Positions 36,492 through 46,300 of a stretch of 64,000 bases of DNA are shown here, piece by piece. The position numbers were made by a program, and so were the translations under genes. The DNA is taken from assembly GCA_028706295.1 (NCBI GenBank), contig JAQWBQ010000007.1, forward strand, positions 1 to 64,000, read 5' to 3'. The notes beneath the pieces are model-generated. The model ran no database searches, was not told the origin of the DNA, and saw only the letters and a program-made list of their open reading frames with translations. The stretch is from Bacteroidales bacterium. Its GTDB lineage: Bacteria; Bacteroidota; Bacteroidia; Bacteroidales; FEN-979. Position 1 is the first letter of the stretch, and the number at the start of each line of letters is the position of its first letter.

Positions 36492-38099
36492 ATGAAACAA
36501 TTATTTACACTGTTATTTTTAATCGCTCCTTTGATCACACTGTTTGGTCAGGGAAATGAAAATTTCAATAACTATCCTGAGACCCAGAATGCCTATCATA
36601 ACGGTACATTCATCGGCCAGGATGGTTCTACATGGACCTATACCCAGTGCAGGGGAGATTCGGTGATCGTTGCCCCGTCGCCTACCCTTGGGAAGGGTCG
36701 AAATCCCACTTCAAGCGTCATTTCAGGGACATTACAGAATGGCTGCGGAACCCTTTCATTCGATTACAAACAACCCTTCTCAACAGCTGTGAACCTGAAT
36801 ATTTACATTAACGGGCTGCTGGTGGGTAATTTTACCTCCAGCCAGCAAGGCCTTCTCTACAACTCAGGCCCGATCGTCGTTAACACACCGGGTGATTTTG
36901 TGCTGAAGATCAAACAGGCCGACAGTACCTCCTCAGGTCAGGTGACCATCGATAATTTCATTTGGACCTCTTACAGCGGGGGTCCGATCCCGGAACCCAC
37001 CAACTACCCGACCCAGTTTGCTTCGGTTGGATCACCTTTTACCATGAACCTTTCATGGACGGATGCAACCGGCGCCCAGCTTCCTGCAGCCTATCTGATC
37101 CTGGCAAGCAATGCCAACAATATTATTAACCCCGTTGATGGTACACCCGTAGGTGATGATCCGAACCTGGCAGACGGACATGGCGCCCTGAATATTCTGC
37201 AGGGTGTGCAGCACGCGGTTTTCGGTAATCTGCCGGCAAATACCACCTATTATTTTAAAATTTTCCCCTATACCAATTCCGGAGCCCTTATCGATTACAA
37301 AACCGACGGAACTGCACCCTTTATCACCGATACAACGCCAAACACCGTGATCATCGACAGTATTCACTTCACCGACCGTACTTTCGGCAACTGGATCCTG
37401 AAAAATATCCTGGGCTCCGAAGTATGGAACATTGATACCAATCACGGCGTTGGTGGAACCCCTTGTGCCAAAATGAGCGGATATGCCGGCGCTTCTAATG
37501 AAAACGAGGACTGGCTCATTTCACCGGCTATGAATTTTAATGATTATACCAACGAGATCCTGACCTTCCAGTCGGCATATAAATATAACGGACCCGCCTT
37601 GAAAGCGATGATCTCGAATGATTATGATGGCATTACCAATCCGAATGACTTTTCGTGGACTGAACTGAATGCGACGTGGTCGGCCGGCAATTGGGTTTGG
37701 ACTCCATCGGGTAGCGTTAACGTGAGCAATGTATCAGGCGAACAGGTTTACATTGGCTTCAAGTACGTCTCCAACACGACCGAATCATCAACCTGGGAGC
37801 TTGACGACATCGTGATAACAGGCGATCTGATCATCGGGATGAAAGATCCCTCCGTTCAATCAAATGAATTCACCCTTTCCCCGAATCCTGCTGAAAACTG
37901 GTGTAAAATTCGATTCAACGGAAACCAGGAAAGGACGATCCGGTTGATTTCAGTTGTCGGCGCATCATTACTGGAGACTACAACCAGTCGTAATGAATGC
38001 CAGATTGATCTGAGTAACCTTCCGGCCGGGATCTACTTTGTACAGGTGACAGATCCTATGCTGAAGTCCCATTCTGTTAAAAAACTTATTAAACACTGA
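36492..38099 (+). CDS. secreted T9SS type A cargo with choice-of-anchor J-like domain
   Basis: A 535-residue exported protein. The signal peptide ends near LFGQ (20). Residues ~25-165 form a beta-sandwich-like region (GTLSFDYKQPF, FVLKIKQADSTSSGQVTIDNF). A middle Fn3-like region (~180-285) follows, then a choice-of-anchor J / cleaved-adhesin-like region (FGNWILKNILGSEVWNID, NEDWLISPAMNF, STWELDDIVITG). It ends with a type A signal (LSPNPAENWCKIRF to KLIKH). It is co-directional with the LTD/PKD cargo, 24 bp downstream, and ends at a strong terminator. Confidence 0.82.
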   Translation: MKQLFTLLFLIAPLITLFGQGNENFNNYPETQNAYHNGTFIGQDGSTWTYTQCRGDSVIVAPSPTLGKGRNPTSSVISGTLQNGCGTLSFDYKQPFSTAVNLNIYINGLLVGNFTSSQQGLLYNSGPIVVNTPGDFVLKIKQADSTSSGQVTIDNFIWTSYSGGPIPEPTNYPTQFASVGSPFTMNLSWTDATGAQLPAAYLILASNANNIINPVDGTPVGDDPNLADGHGALNILQGVQHAVFGNLPANTTYYFKIFPYTNSGALIDYKTDGTAPFITDTTPNTVIIDSIHFTDRTFGNWILKNILGSEVWNIDTNHGVGGTPCAKMSGYAGASNENEDWLISPAMNFNDYTNEILTFQSAYKYNGPALKAMISNDYDGITNPNDFSWTELNATWSAGNWVWTPSGSVNVSNVSGEQVYIGFKYVSNTTESSTWELDDIVITGDLIIGMKDPSVQSNEFTLSPNPAENWCKIRFNGNQERTIRLISVVGASLLETTTSRNECQIDLSNLPAGIYFVQVTDPMLKSHSVKKLIKH

Positions 38100-38117
38100 T
38101 TTCACTTCTTAAAGTTT

Positions 38118-38150
38118 AAAAGGTCGTTCACTTCGGGCGACCTTTTTTTT
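38118..38150 (+). terminator. intrinsic terminator after the T9SS cargo pair
   Basis: AAAAGGTCG pairs with CGACCTTTT around an 11-base loop, followed by a run of eight T (38143-38150). It is 19 bp after the stop at 38099. The T-run continues directly into the -7 element of the next gene. Confidence 0.85.
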
Positions 38151-38157
38151 ATTTTTG
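38150..38157 (+). promoter_or_regulatory. -7 element (TATTTTTG) embedded at the end of the terminator
   Basis: A full TAnnTTTG match starting at the last T of the terminator run, 21 bp before ATG 38179. The -33 position shows TTC rather than TTG. The element covers the alternative TTG start at 38155, which is therefore unlikely. Confidence 0.45.
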
Positions 38158-38178
38158 TATCGGGACATTTCCACCTAC

Positions 38179-39801
38179 ATGAGCGTTTCCAAATTTAGAA
38201 AAACGACCCCGTTCAACGGATTAGACCTGGCTCCCGCGATAAGCCGGATTACGGTGCTGATCCTGACCTGGTGTATCCTTCCGATATGGATACAGGCTCA
38301 ATCGGAGATGATCATGCAGGAGGACAAACCCCTAAGGGTTGAGATCCCGGCGCAATCGGCCAATGAGACCTACCGGGTGTTATCCGTGGGCAAACACGGA
38401 GTCATCCTGTTTTACAAAAGCCTTGAAACCAAAGGGGATTCAGCTGTGAATTGGTATTTTTCATATTACGATACCAACCTTCGGCGTCAGTGGGTGAAAG
38501 CGATCCCTTTAAGTACCAATATGGATTTCGAAGCGGAATCTTTAACCCATGACACCCTCGCACTGTTATTTTCTTTTTCAGGGAAAAAAAAGGGAATCAC
38601 CACAGGTTTTTCGATCCTGCAGATTGTGCCTGAAAAGGATTTGTTCCTGATCACGGGAGGAATGATGAACGATCAGGAGGAGGTAGTCTCCTTCCAGGTT
38701 CAAAACGGTCGGGCATGGATCGGGATAAACATTCCGGGAGGGGCAGGATTCATCCGGACCATCGTACCCGGATCTGCAAGGTCGCGGACTTTCCCACTCG
38801 GACAGGGTGATGTGATCCATCTCAGGTGGATGAAGGCCGACAGTTCTTCTCTTTTTCTCGACGCGATTGTCAGCCGGACCGTAACGCGGAAAAGCACTGA
38901 ATATTACCTGGTGAGGTACGACACTTCGGGTACAATAAAAAAAGAGTATTCGATCGGAACCCAGCAGGGTGAGCGACTCCTGACCCACCTGACTGCCATT
39001 TCGCCGGGAGGGAACGAGCTGGTACTTGGGACTTACGGCCAGGGCGCGGCGAAACAATCACAAAAGAAAATTGTCTCGGATGAATCCAGCGGCTTTTTCT
39101 CTACCGGGTTTATAAATGGGATTCAGAAAAATCTGAATTTCTTTAATTTTCTTGAATTGAATCATTCCGGATCGCTTGTCGGAGAACAGGATATTGCCAA
39201 TCTGAAAAAGAAAGCCTCCCGAAAGAATAAACCAATCAGTGAATTTTCCCTTGATTATTCAATTTTTCTGCATGAAATAAAAAAGATCGATGATGAGTAC
39301 CTGCTGCTAGCCGAGGTCTTTACACCACAGTTCAGAACGGAAAGTTTTACCGATTTTGATTATTACGGTCGACCCTATACCAATACCTATTCAGTTTTCG
39401 AAGGATACCGGTTTTTGAATGCAGTTGTGGTTTCTTTTAATTCTGAGGGCAAATTGTTATGGGATAATACCATTGAAATCAGAAATATTGTTTCGACGGA
39501 ACTTAAATCCCGAGTATTTCTTTTTTCGTCGGGTCCCGAATTGGTTTTAGGCTATCAGTCAGATGGTAAGATATACTCGAAGATTATACGAAAAGATGAA
39601 ACCATTGAATCACTTGATTTCTCAAGTCTTGAACTGTTACAACCCGCTGATAAATTACTGTCAGAGGCCAGGGGGAGAACCGAGCATTGGTACGACCACT
39701 TCTTCCTTAGTTCCGGTTATCAGGAGATAAAGAATATATCACGCCAACAGGATGGCAAAAGGTTTGTATTTTATTTCAGTAAAATCAGATTCGACCGGTA
39801 A
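38179..39801 (+). CDS. exported protein of unknown function
   Basis: A 540-residue protein from ATG 38179. A hydrophobic segment at ~23-40 (ITVLILTWCILPIWIQAQ) is a probable signal peptide. The rest is beta-rich, with repeated short strands (YYDTNLRRQWVKAIPL, VQNGRAWIGINI, KLLWDNTIEIRNI) of the kind seen in propeller-like proteins. I do not recognise a family. There is no T9SS C-terminal signal. It converges on the small lipoprotein gene with a 4-bp gap. Confidence 0.65.
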   Translation: MSVSKFRKTTPFNGLDLAPAISRITVLILTWCILPIWIQAQSEMIMQEDKPLRVEIPAQSANETYRVLSVGKHGVILFYKSLETKGDSAVNWYFSYYDTNLRRQWVKAIPLSTNMDFEAESLTHDTLALLFSFSGKKKGITTGFSILQIVPEKDLFLITGGMMNDQEEVVSFQVQNGRAWIGINIPGGAGFIRTIVPGSARSRTFPLGQGDVIHLRWMKADSSSLFLDAIVSRTVTRKSTEYYLVRYDTSGTIKKEYSIGTQQGERLLTHLTAISPGGNELVLGTYGQGAAKQSQKKIVSDESSGFFSTGFINGIQKNLNFFNFLELNHSGSLVGEQDIANLKKKASRKNKPISEFSLDYSIFLHEIKKIDDEYLLLAEVFTPQFRTESFTDFDYYGRPYTNTYSVFEGYRFLNAVVVSFNSEGKLLWDNTIEIRNIVSTELKSRVFLFSSGPELVLGYQSDGKIYSKIIRKDETIESLDFSSLELLQPADKLLSEARGRTEHWYDHFFLSSGYQEIKNISRQQDGKRFVFYFSKIRFDR

Positions 39802-39805
39802 AGGA

Positions 39806-40120
39806 TTATGGCTTAATAATAACCATCAGTTTATTATCACAGGGCAGGACCATCAGCGTACAATCCATATGGTAGTTCGGACCGTCGATTGTGAGGGTAT
39901 AAGGCTGATTGCCGGTAAGTGAAAAGGGGCGGGTGTAATCTTTTTCCAACGTAACGGTACTGTGGGTCTGCACAATTTTCACGGAAATTGCCGAATCAAG
40001 TTTATTCTCAACATTGATGGTGCCTTTCCCGTCGCAGGGATCCTCAGTGGTATTTTTACTGCAACCTGAGATCAAAATAGTTGCTAGGAGGGAGATCAGG
40101 ATGATGATGGATTTTTTCAT
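39806..40120 (-). CDS. small lipoprotein, unknown
   Basis: A 104-residue lipoprotein from ATG 40120: MKKSIIILISLLATILISGC with lipobox ISGC. The mature ~85 residues have two more cysteines in CTLMVLPC and a beta-sandwich-like pattern. No family is recognised. The longer start 40162 lies upstream of the -7 element at 40147-40140 and is rejected. Confidence 0.6.
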   Translation of the reverse strand: MKKSIIILISLLATILISGCSKNTTEDPCDGKGTINVENKLDSAISVKIVQTHSTVTLEKDYTRPFSLTGNQPYTLTIDGPNYHMDCTLMVLPCDNKLMVIIKP

Positions 40121-40139
40121 AAGATCAGATTGATAAATG

Positions 40140-40147
40140 CAAAAGTA
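40140..40147 (-). promoter_or_regulatory. -7 element (TACTTTTG) of the small lipoprotein gene
   Basis: A full TAnnTTTG match on the minus strand, 20 bp before ATG 40120. No -33 TTG is found at the right distance. Confidence 0.4.
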
Positions 40148-40225
40148 AAAGGTTTCGTTCAATAATAAAATATTTCGTTTAATTATTCAATGACAAAATT
40201 TCATTTGTTAGGGTTGCCTGTGTTG

Positions 40226-40255
40226 TTGATAATTATTAAGAATATATTAAATTTG
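40226..40255 (+). promoter_or_regulatory. promoter of the giant PKD gene
   Basis: TTG (40226-40228), 19 bases, then TAAATTTG (40248-40255): a full match to the Bacteroidota vegetative promoter. Transcription would start near 40262, giving a leader of about 120 bases. Confidence 0.7.
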
Positions 40256-40382
40256 TAGTTTTTACCTTGATTAAAAGATTTCCTGCATGATTTTCATTTT
40301 TCAGGCAACCATTCGGATGAAACTTTTGTCGTACATAACAGTATAATCAAACACATTGTTCACGTCAACAAATACCATTACT

Positions 40383-43300
40383 ATGTTCCATCGATTCCTT
40401 CGCTGCTTTTTACTGTTCACTCTGCTGTTGGCAGCAACCCCCGGGATATTTGCTCAATGTCCTGATACACAGCCACGGATTACAGGTCCCGGTGTTGTGG
40501 GCGCCAGTGCGTCGAATTCTGTTGTTTATACAACCCCGAGCGTGACCGGTCATACCTACTCATGGGTTGTAAAGCAATTGCCGGGCAATACGATCATCAA
40601 TACGTCAAGTACCAATGTACTGAGTCAAACCTGGTCGAATCCGGGCAATTATGTGATTGAACTTACCGAAGGAATCTCGGGGAATACCTGTACTGCCGTG
40701 GCGGCTACACCTCTTAGTGTAACCGTACGTCCGATGCTGGCGGCATATTTTTATTATGAGTTTGATGTGGCTCATGGATGTTTTTACAATGTGGTTGATT
40801 TTACGGGCACCGGCGACGGTCAATTTCCCCCGGTCGATCCGACTATTACCTATGAATGGAAATGGCGGGAATATAATTCGGGTAACCCATGGACACCCTC
40901 GGGAACTGCCCGGAATACCCAGATAACTTTTCCGACTACCTCGGGAATTACTTATGAAGTGCTTTACACGGTTTCAAAAGTTGTCGGCACCACTACCTGG
41001 ACTGATGAAATTACCGATTACGTGTATGTCGATCCCGATAAATACAAACCGGTACCCAATCTTGCCACGCCGACCGTTCCGAATTGTACCTATGGCGAAT
41101 TTCATTTTGATGCCAGCGCCAGTGTCGCAACGCTGATGCCTACCACAGAGTCTTTCAGGTATGTTGACTGGGATTTCGGCGACGGTACTACGGCTCATTA
41201 CGAAAAAACCGGCAGCACGCCTCCACAGATGACGACCACCCACGCCTACCCCACTTCTCCCGGAACTCCCTATACGGTCACCTTACGACTTGAAAATACA
41301 ATCGGTTGTGTTGCAACTACCTCCATTAATATTTCGGTGCCGAATTCCGTTCCGGTTGCTTTGTTTTCGAATGATGCCGGATGTGTCGGGGAACCCACGA
41401 TTTTTCATGACCTCTCGACCCCTGCAGTGGAAGGAGGATCCATCGTGAAATGGGAATGGATATGGGGCGACAACACCACGACCATCTATGATCTCAATGC
41501 CATACCGCCGACCCCGCCGCCTGCTCAGATTTTCCATCTTTACGCGGATGCCGGTTCCAAGCATGTTACTTTACAAGTGACCAATGCAAATGGTTGCGTG
41601 TCAACCATCTTCGGATTATATGTGAATGTAATTCCTTCACCCCTGGCCAACTTCAACTACGGACCCACCTGCGTCGATATCCCCATTACCTTTTATGATG
41701 TCAGCTTACAAAATGGTGGCAGCGCTATCGTTTCAAGAATCTGGGACTTTGGCGAAGGAGCTCCTTCTTCAAGCCCTTCGCATACTTACGCAACACCCGG
41801 GTTAAAGACGGTAACCCTGACAGTGACCAACGAAAACGGATGCTCTGATATCAAGATCGATAATACCATTTATGTACATCCGCTGCCTGAATTCTCACCG
41901 GATCCTGCTGTCGGATTCACCTGGGCCAATACTACTTTGCCACTTGAAATTCAATTCACCGACAATACCTTACCTGCGCAGGTAGGTAATAACCTTGTGT
42001 GGGATTTTGGAGACGGCAAATCCGGATTTGGTAAGAATCCGGTACACATGTATACCAGCCCGGGAAGTTACAATGTGGAAATGACTTGTACCAGTACCGA
42101 CGGGTGTTACAGAACTTATACCGACATGATCTCCTTTACACCGCCTGTGCCTACCTTCCATCCGATTCCCTATGATGCCTGCCTTGACAAGGAGGTCAGA
42201 TTTGTTCCGGATCCCGTTATGGGAACCATTGTATCAGAGGAATGGCAGTATCAGGATGAAGGTTATACTCCCGATCCCTCCCTCACAGCTCCTTACACGG
42301 TAAAACATACTTTTGTTCCCCCGGTTCCGATGCCGGCAGTCGATACCCATTCATTCAAAAGCTATGGTACTAAGGCTGTACGCCATGTGATTACCCTGGC
42401 CGGAACGCCTAATGTGGTAGTTGATTATATCGATTATGTAACGATTCATGATACCGCCATTGCCAACTTTACCTGGAACAATATCAATCAGCTTCCCGTG
42501 GGCGGACCACCCTTACCGGGTTGTAAAGGGCAGGAGGTGTTTTTCTTCGACCAAAGCACACCCCCGATCGGGAGCTCGAACGCTCAGATTATAGCCTGGA
42601 AATGGGAATTTGATGACCCCGCTTCCAGTATGAATAATGTAGCCTATACCAAGAACTGCAGCCATATTTTTATCGATCCCATCCGGACTTCTTTCAATGT
42701 CAAACTGACCGTGACCAGCAGCGATAACAATTGTGAATCAATCATCATCAAAGTCATAAGCATTAAAGCCTCCCCACCGGCTAATTTCATCGTCAACAAT
42801 AATCCTAACGCCAATGTGGGATGTCTGTCAACCACAGCCTTACCGGTATTAACCTACTTTGATTATGATCCGGCCATCATTCCGGATCCCTTACAGGTGG
42901 CAAACTGGGCCTGGGATTTCGGTGACAATACCTCCCAATCCGGACCTTATCTGAGCAGTATCTCACACGCTTACCTTACCCCTGGCTGGAAAAACGTACT
43001 ACTGACCATTACGGATCTGGATGGTTGCAAAAACACGGTATCGAAACAGGTTTATATCAATCCACTGCCCTTACCCGATTTTTCTTTTACCACCAATACC
43101 TGTGAAGGACAACCAGTTATGTTTACTGATTTGTCGCTGCCCGGCGGCGGGTTGTTGAACGATTATATTGTCCAGTGGGAGTGGTTCTGGGGCGACGGAA
43201 GCATACCCGATCCACAGGTTGTCACAAACAGCGGTACCGTCTTTCATACATTTCCCGTGATTGCCGGTCAATATACCTGGTCAGTCAGATTAAGGGTAAC

Positions 43301-46300
43301 TACCAACTATGGTTGTGTGAATGAGATTACTAAATTGGTGACACTGAAACCGGCCCCGGTGGCCTTTTTTGAAATTGAACCGCTCTCTCCGCAATGTATG
43401 ACTCCGCAGTCGATCCATTTTGTGGATAAAACAGTCCCGACGACGGCAACCGGAGCAGTGACATCCTGGGCCTGGACTTTTGGCGACGGCGGAACCTCCA
43501 CACTTCAGAATCCTTCGCATGTTTACCAGCTTGCGGGTCCTTATACCGTTTCATTGACCGTTACCACCACGAATGGCTGTTTCAACACCTATGGAACTTC
43601 GGTGACCGTAAACGAATTGCCTGTTGCAGATTTTCATGTTGCAACCGCCTCCAATACCTGTGAACAGGGCCCGATCCAGTTTATCGACGATTCACAGGCT
43701 AATGCTGCCGCAATCAATTCCTATCTGTGGAGTTTCGGCGATGGAGGCACCTCCATTCAACCCTCACCGCAGCATACCTATTCTACGTATGGTATATACC
43801 AGGTTACACTGGCCATTACCAATTCGAACGGATGTATACACTCGGTCACAAAACCGGTTACCGTCAATCCCAAACCCATTGCCGAATTCACATATACCGC
43901 AAGCAGTTGTTTAGGAAGCCCGGTTTCATTTATTAATAAATCCTTCCCAATATCCGGTTTCACAGGGTATATAAATCAGTGGGTATGGGATTTTGGCGAC
44001 GGCACCCTTCCCATTACCATTAATTATCCCGACTCGCCTGACGTTACACATACTTTTGCCGGTAATGTCACCTCACATACTGTTCGCCTTACTGTGACGA
44101 CAACCAGTGGTTGTACAGCCTATAAAGAACACATCGTTAACAGTATTCCGGCGCCGGTTTCTAATTTCAGCTATTCCAATACCCTCTGTATCGGACAAAC
44201 GGTTCAGTTCAATGATGAATCGTCGACAAACGGCGGAGGTGGTTTACAAACCTGGAACTGGAATTTCGGAGATCCGCTCTCGGGCAGCAATACCTCTACC
44301 CTGCAAAATCCTTTCCATATTTTCAGTGGTACCGGTCCGTTTGTTGTCAGCCTGCGTGTTACCAGTACGAACGGCTGTTATAAAGATACTTCCAAAACAG
44401 TTACTATTAACCAGTTACCAGTCGCCGATTTTGGAACCTCGACCGTTACCACCCATTGTGAAGGCAGCGCCATTCAATTTGTCGATCTTTCAATTGCCAA
44501 TGCACTCGGCATTTCATCCTATTCCTGGAATTTCGGCGACGGTGGCACCTCAAACCAGCAATCACCCCAACATACATTCGCGACTTACGGGATCTTCAAC
44601 GTTACCCTGACAATCATGAACTCCAACGGATGTATTCACTCGGTTACCAAACCGGTGACAATTAATCCGAAGCCCATCGCACAGTTTACCTTTTCACCTT
44701 CCAGTTGTGTCGGATCGCCTGTTAGCTTTATAAACCAGTCGACTGTTCCGAACGGATACACTGCTTTAATCAACACCTGGGTATGGGATTTTGATGACGG
44801 AACTCTTCCGGTTGTAATCAATTTACCTGCCAACCCCAATATTGTTCATACCTTTGCCGGTTCAGCCACCATTCACAATGTAAAACTCACGGTTACCACC
44901 ACGTCGGGTTGTACCTCTTTCGTTATAAAAACGGTAACAAGTGTTTCGAAACCTGATGCCTATTTCTCCTGGAGCGGTTCTGCTTGCGAGCAACAGCCTG
45001 TTCAGTTCACCGATCAGTCACAAACCAATGGAGGAGGCGCTATCCAGGTTTGGAACTGGGATTTCGGCGATCCTGCTTCAGGAAATAATAACTTAGCGAC
45101 CATACAGCATCCGACGCATAATTTCTCACATCCATCGCCTCCCGATTTCAGTGTCACCTTAATAGTGGTCAACGGAAACGGATGTCGTGACACCCTGGTT
45201 CAATCACTGAGTGTTAATTCAAGACCCATTGCCGATTTCATCACCGATACCGTTTGCCAGGGTTCGCTGACCTCCTTTACCGACCAATCAACCGCCACAC
45301 CCGGTCCGATTGTCGGTCGTTTGTGGGAGTTCGGCGACGGACAAACCTCTTCAACCAATAATCCGACTCACCTGTATGGCACTCCGGGAACCTTCCTGGC
45401 AAAATTGACCGTGACAACTTCACAAGGTTGTACCAAGGATACCACGAAGTCGGTAGTGGTTTTAGGAAAACCGGTTGCCAACTTTACCTATTCCTCACCC
45501 AATTGCGCACAGGACTCGGTTCAGTTTTCAGATATCTCCTCAACGCCTCACGGATCGATTCAAAGGTGGCTGTGGGATTTTGGGGATGGCACGCCACCTG
45601 TAACGATCAATTTCCCGGTGAATCCCAATGTGAAACATTCATTCGCAGCAGGAGGAAATTTTATGGTCACGCTGACCATTACCACCAGCGATTCCTGCAC
45701 AGCCCAGAAACAGAGCCAGGTACAGATAGGTTACCGGCCTCTGGCGAATTTCATTGCAGGCACCAATTCCTGCGCAATGACCGCGGTTCAATTCACCGAC
45801 TTATCGCAAATCAACAGTGGACCGGCCCTCACGATCTGGAACTGGAACTTCGACGATCCTGCCTCCGGAATCAACAATACATCCAACACGCAACACCCGA
45901 TGCACGCTTTTACTGCTGGAGGAACCTACAATGTATTCCTGCAGGTGACCAACGCAAACGGATGTATCGACAGCATTCGGAAACCCGTTTCAGTTAACCC
46001 TGTGCCGGTTGCCATTTTCTCAGCCGATACAGCCTGTGTCGGAAGCCCGACTCAATTCACCGATGCTTCTACATCGCCATCGGGTACGGTCACGGCATGG
46101 TCATGGGACTTCGGAGATCCTTCAAGCGGGTCTAATAATTTCTCAACCCTCCAGAATCCGACACATACCTATCTTACAACAGGGACCTATGCAGTGACCT
46201 TGCAGGTGACCAATTCACATCAGTGTGTCAAAGATACGGTGGTACAGGTGGTTGCCTATCCAAAACCGACGGCCATGTTCCAATATGAGGCCGCCTGTAT

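Noticed and set aside
40356..40382. Longer TTG start for the giant PKD protein
   Set aside because: ATG 40383 gives a compact signal peptide directly; the nine extra residues add nothing recognisable.
43617..46001. Repeats as a CRISPR array or mobile element
   Set aside because: The repeats are in frame, encode PKD domains and have no spacer pattern or terminal inverted repeats.
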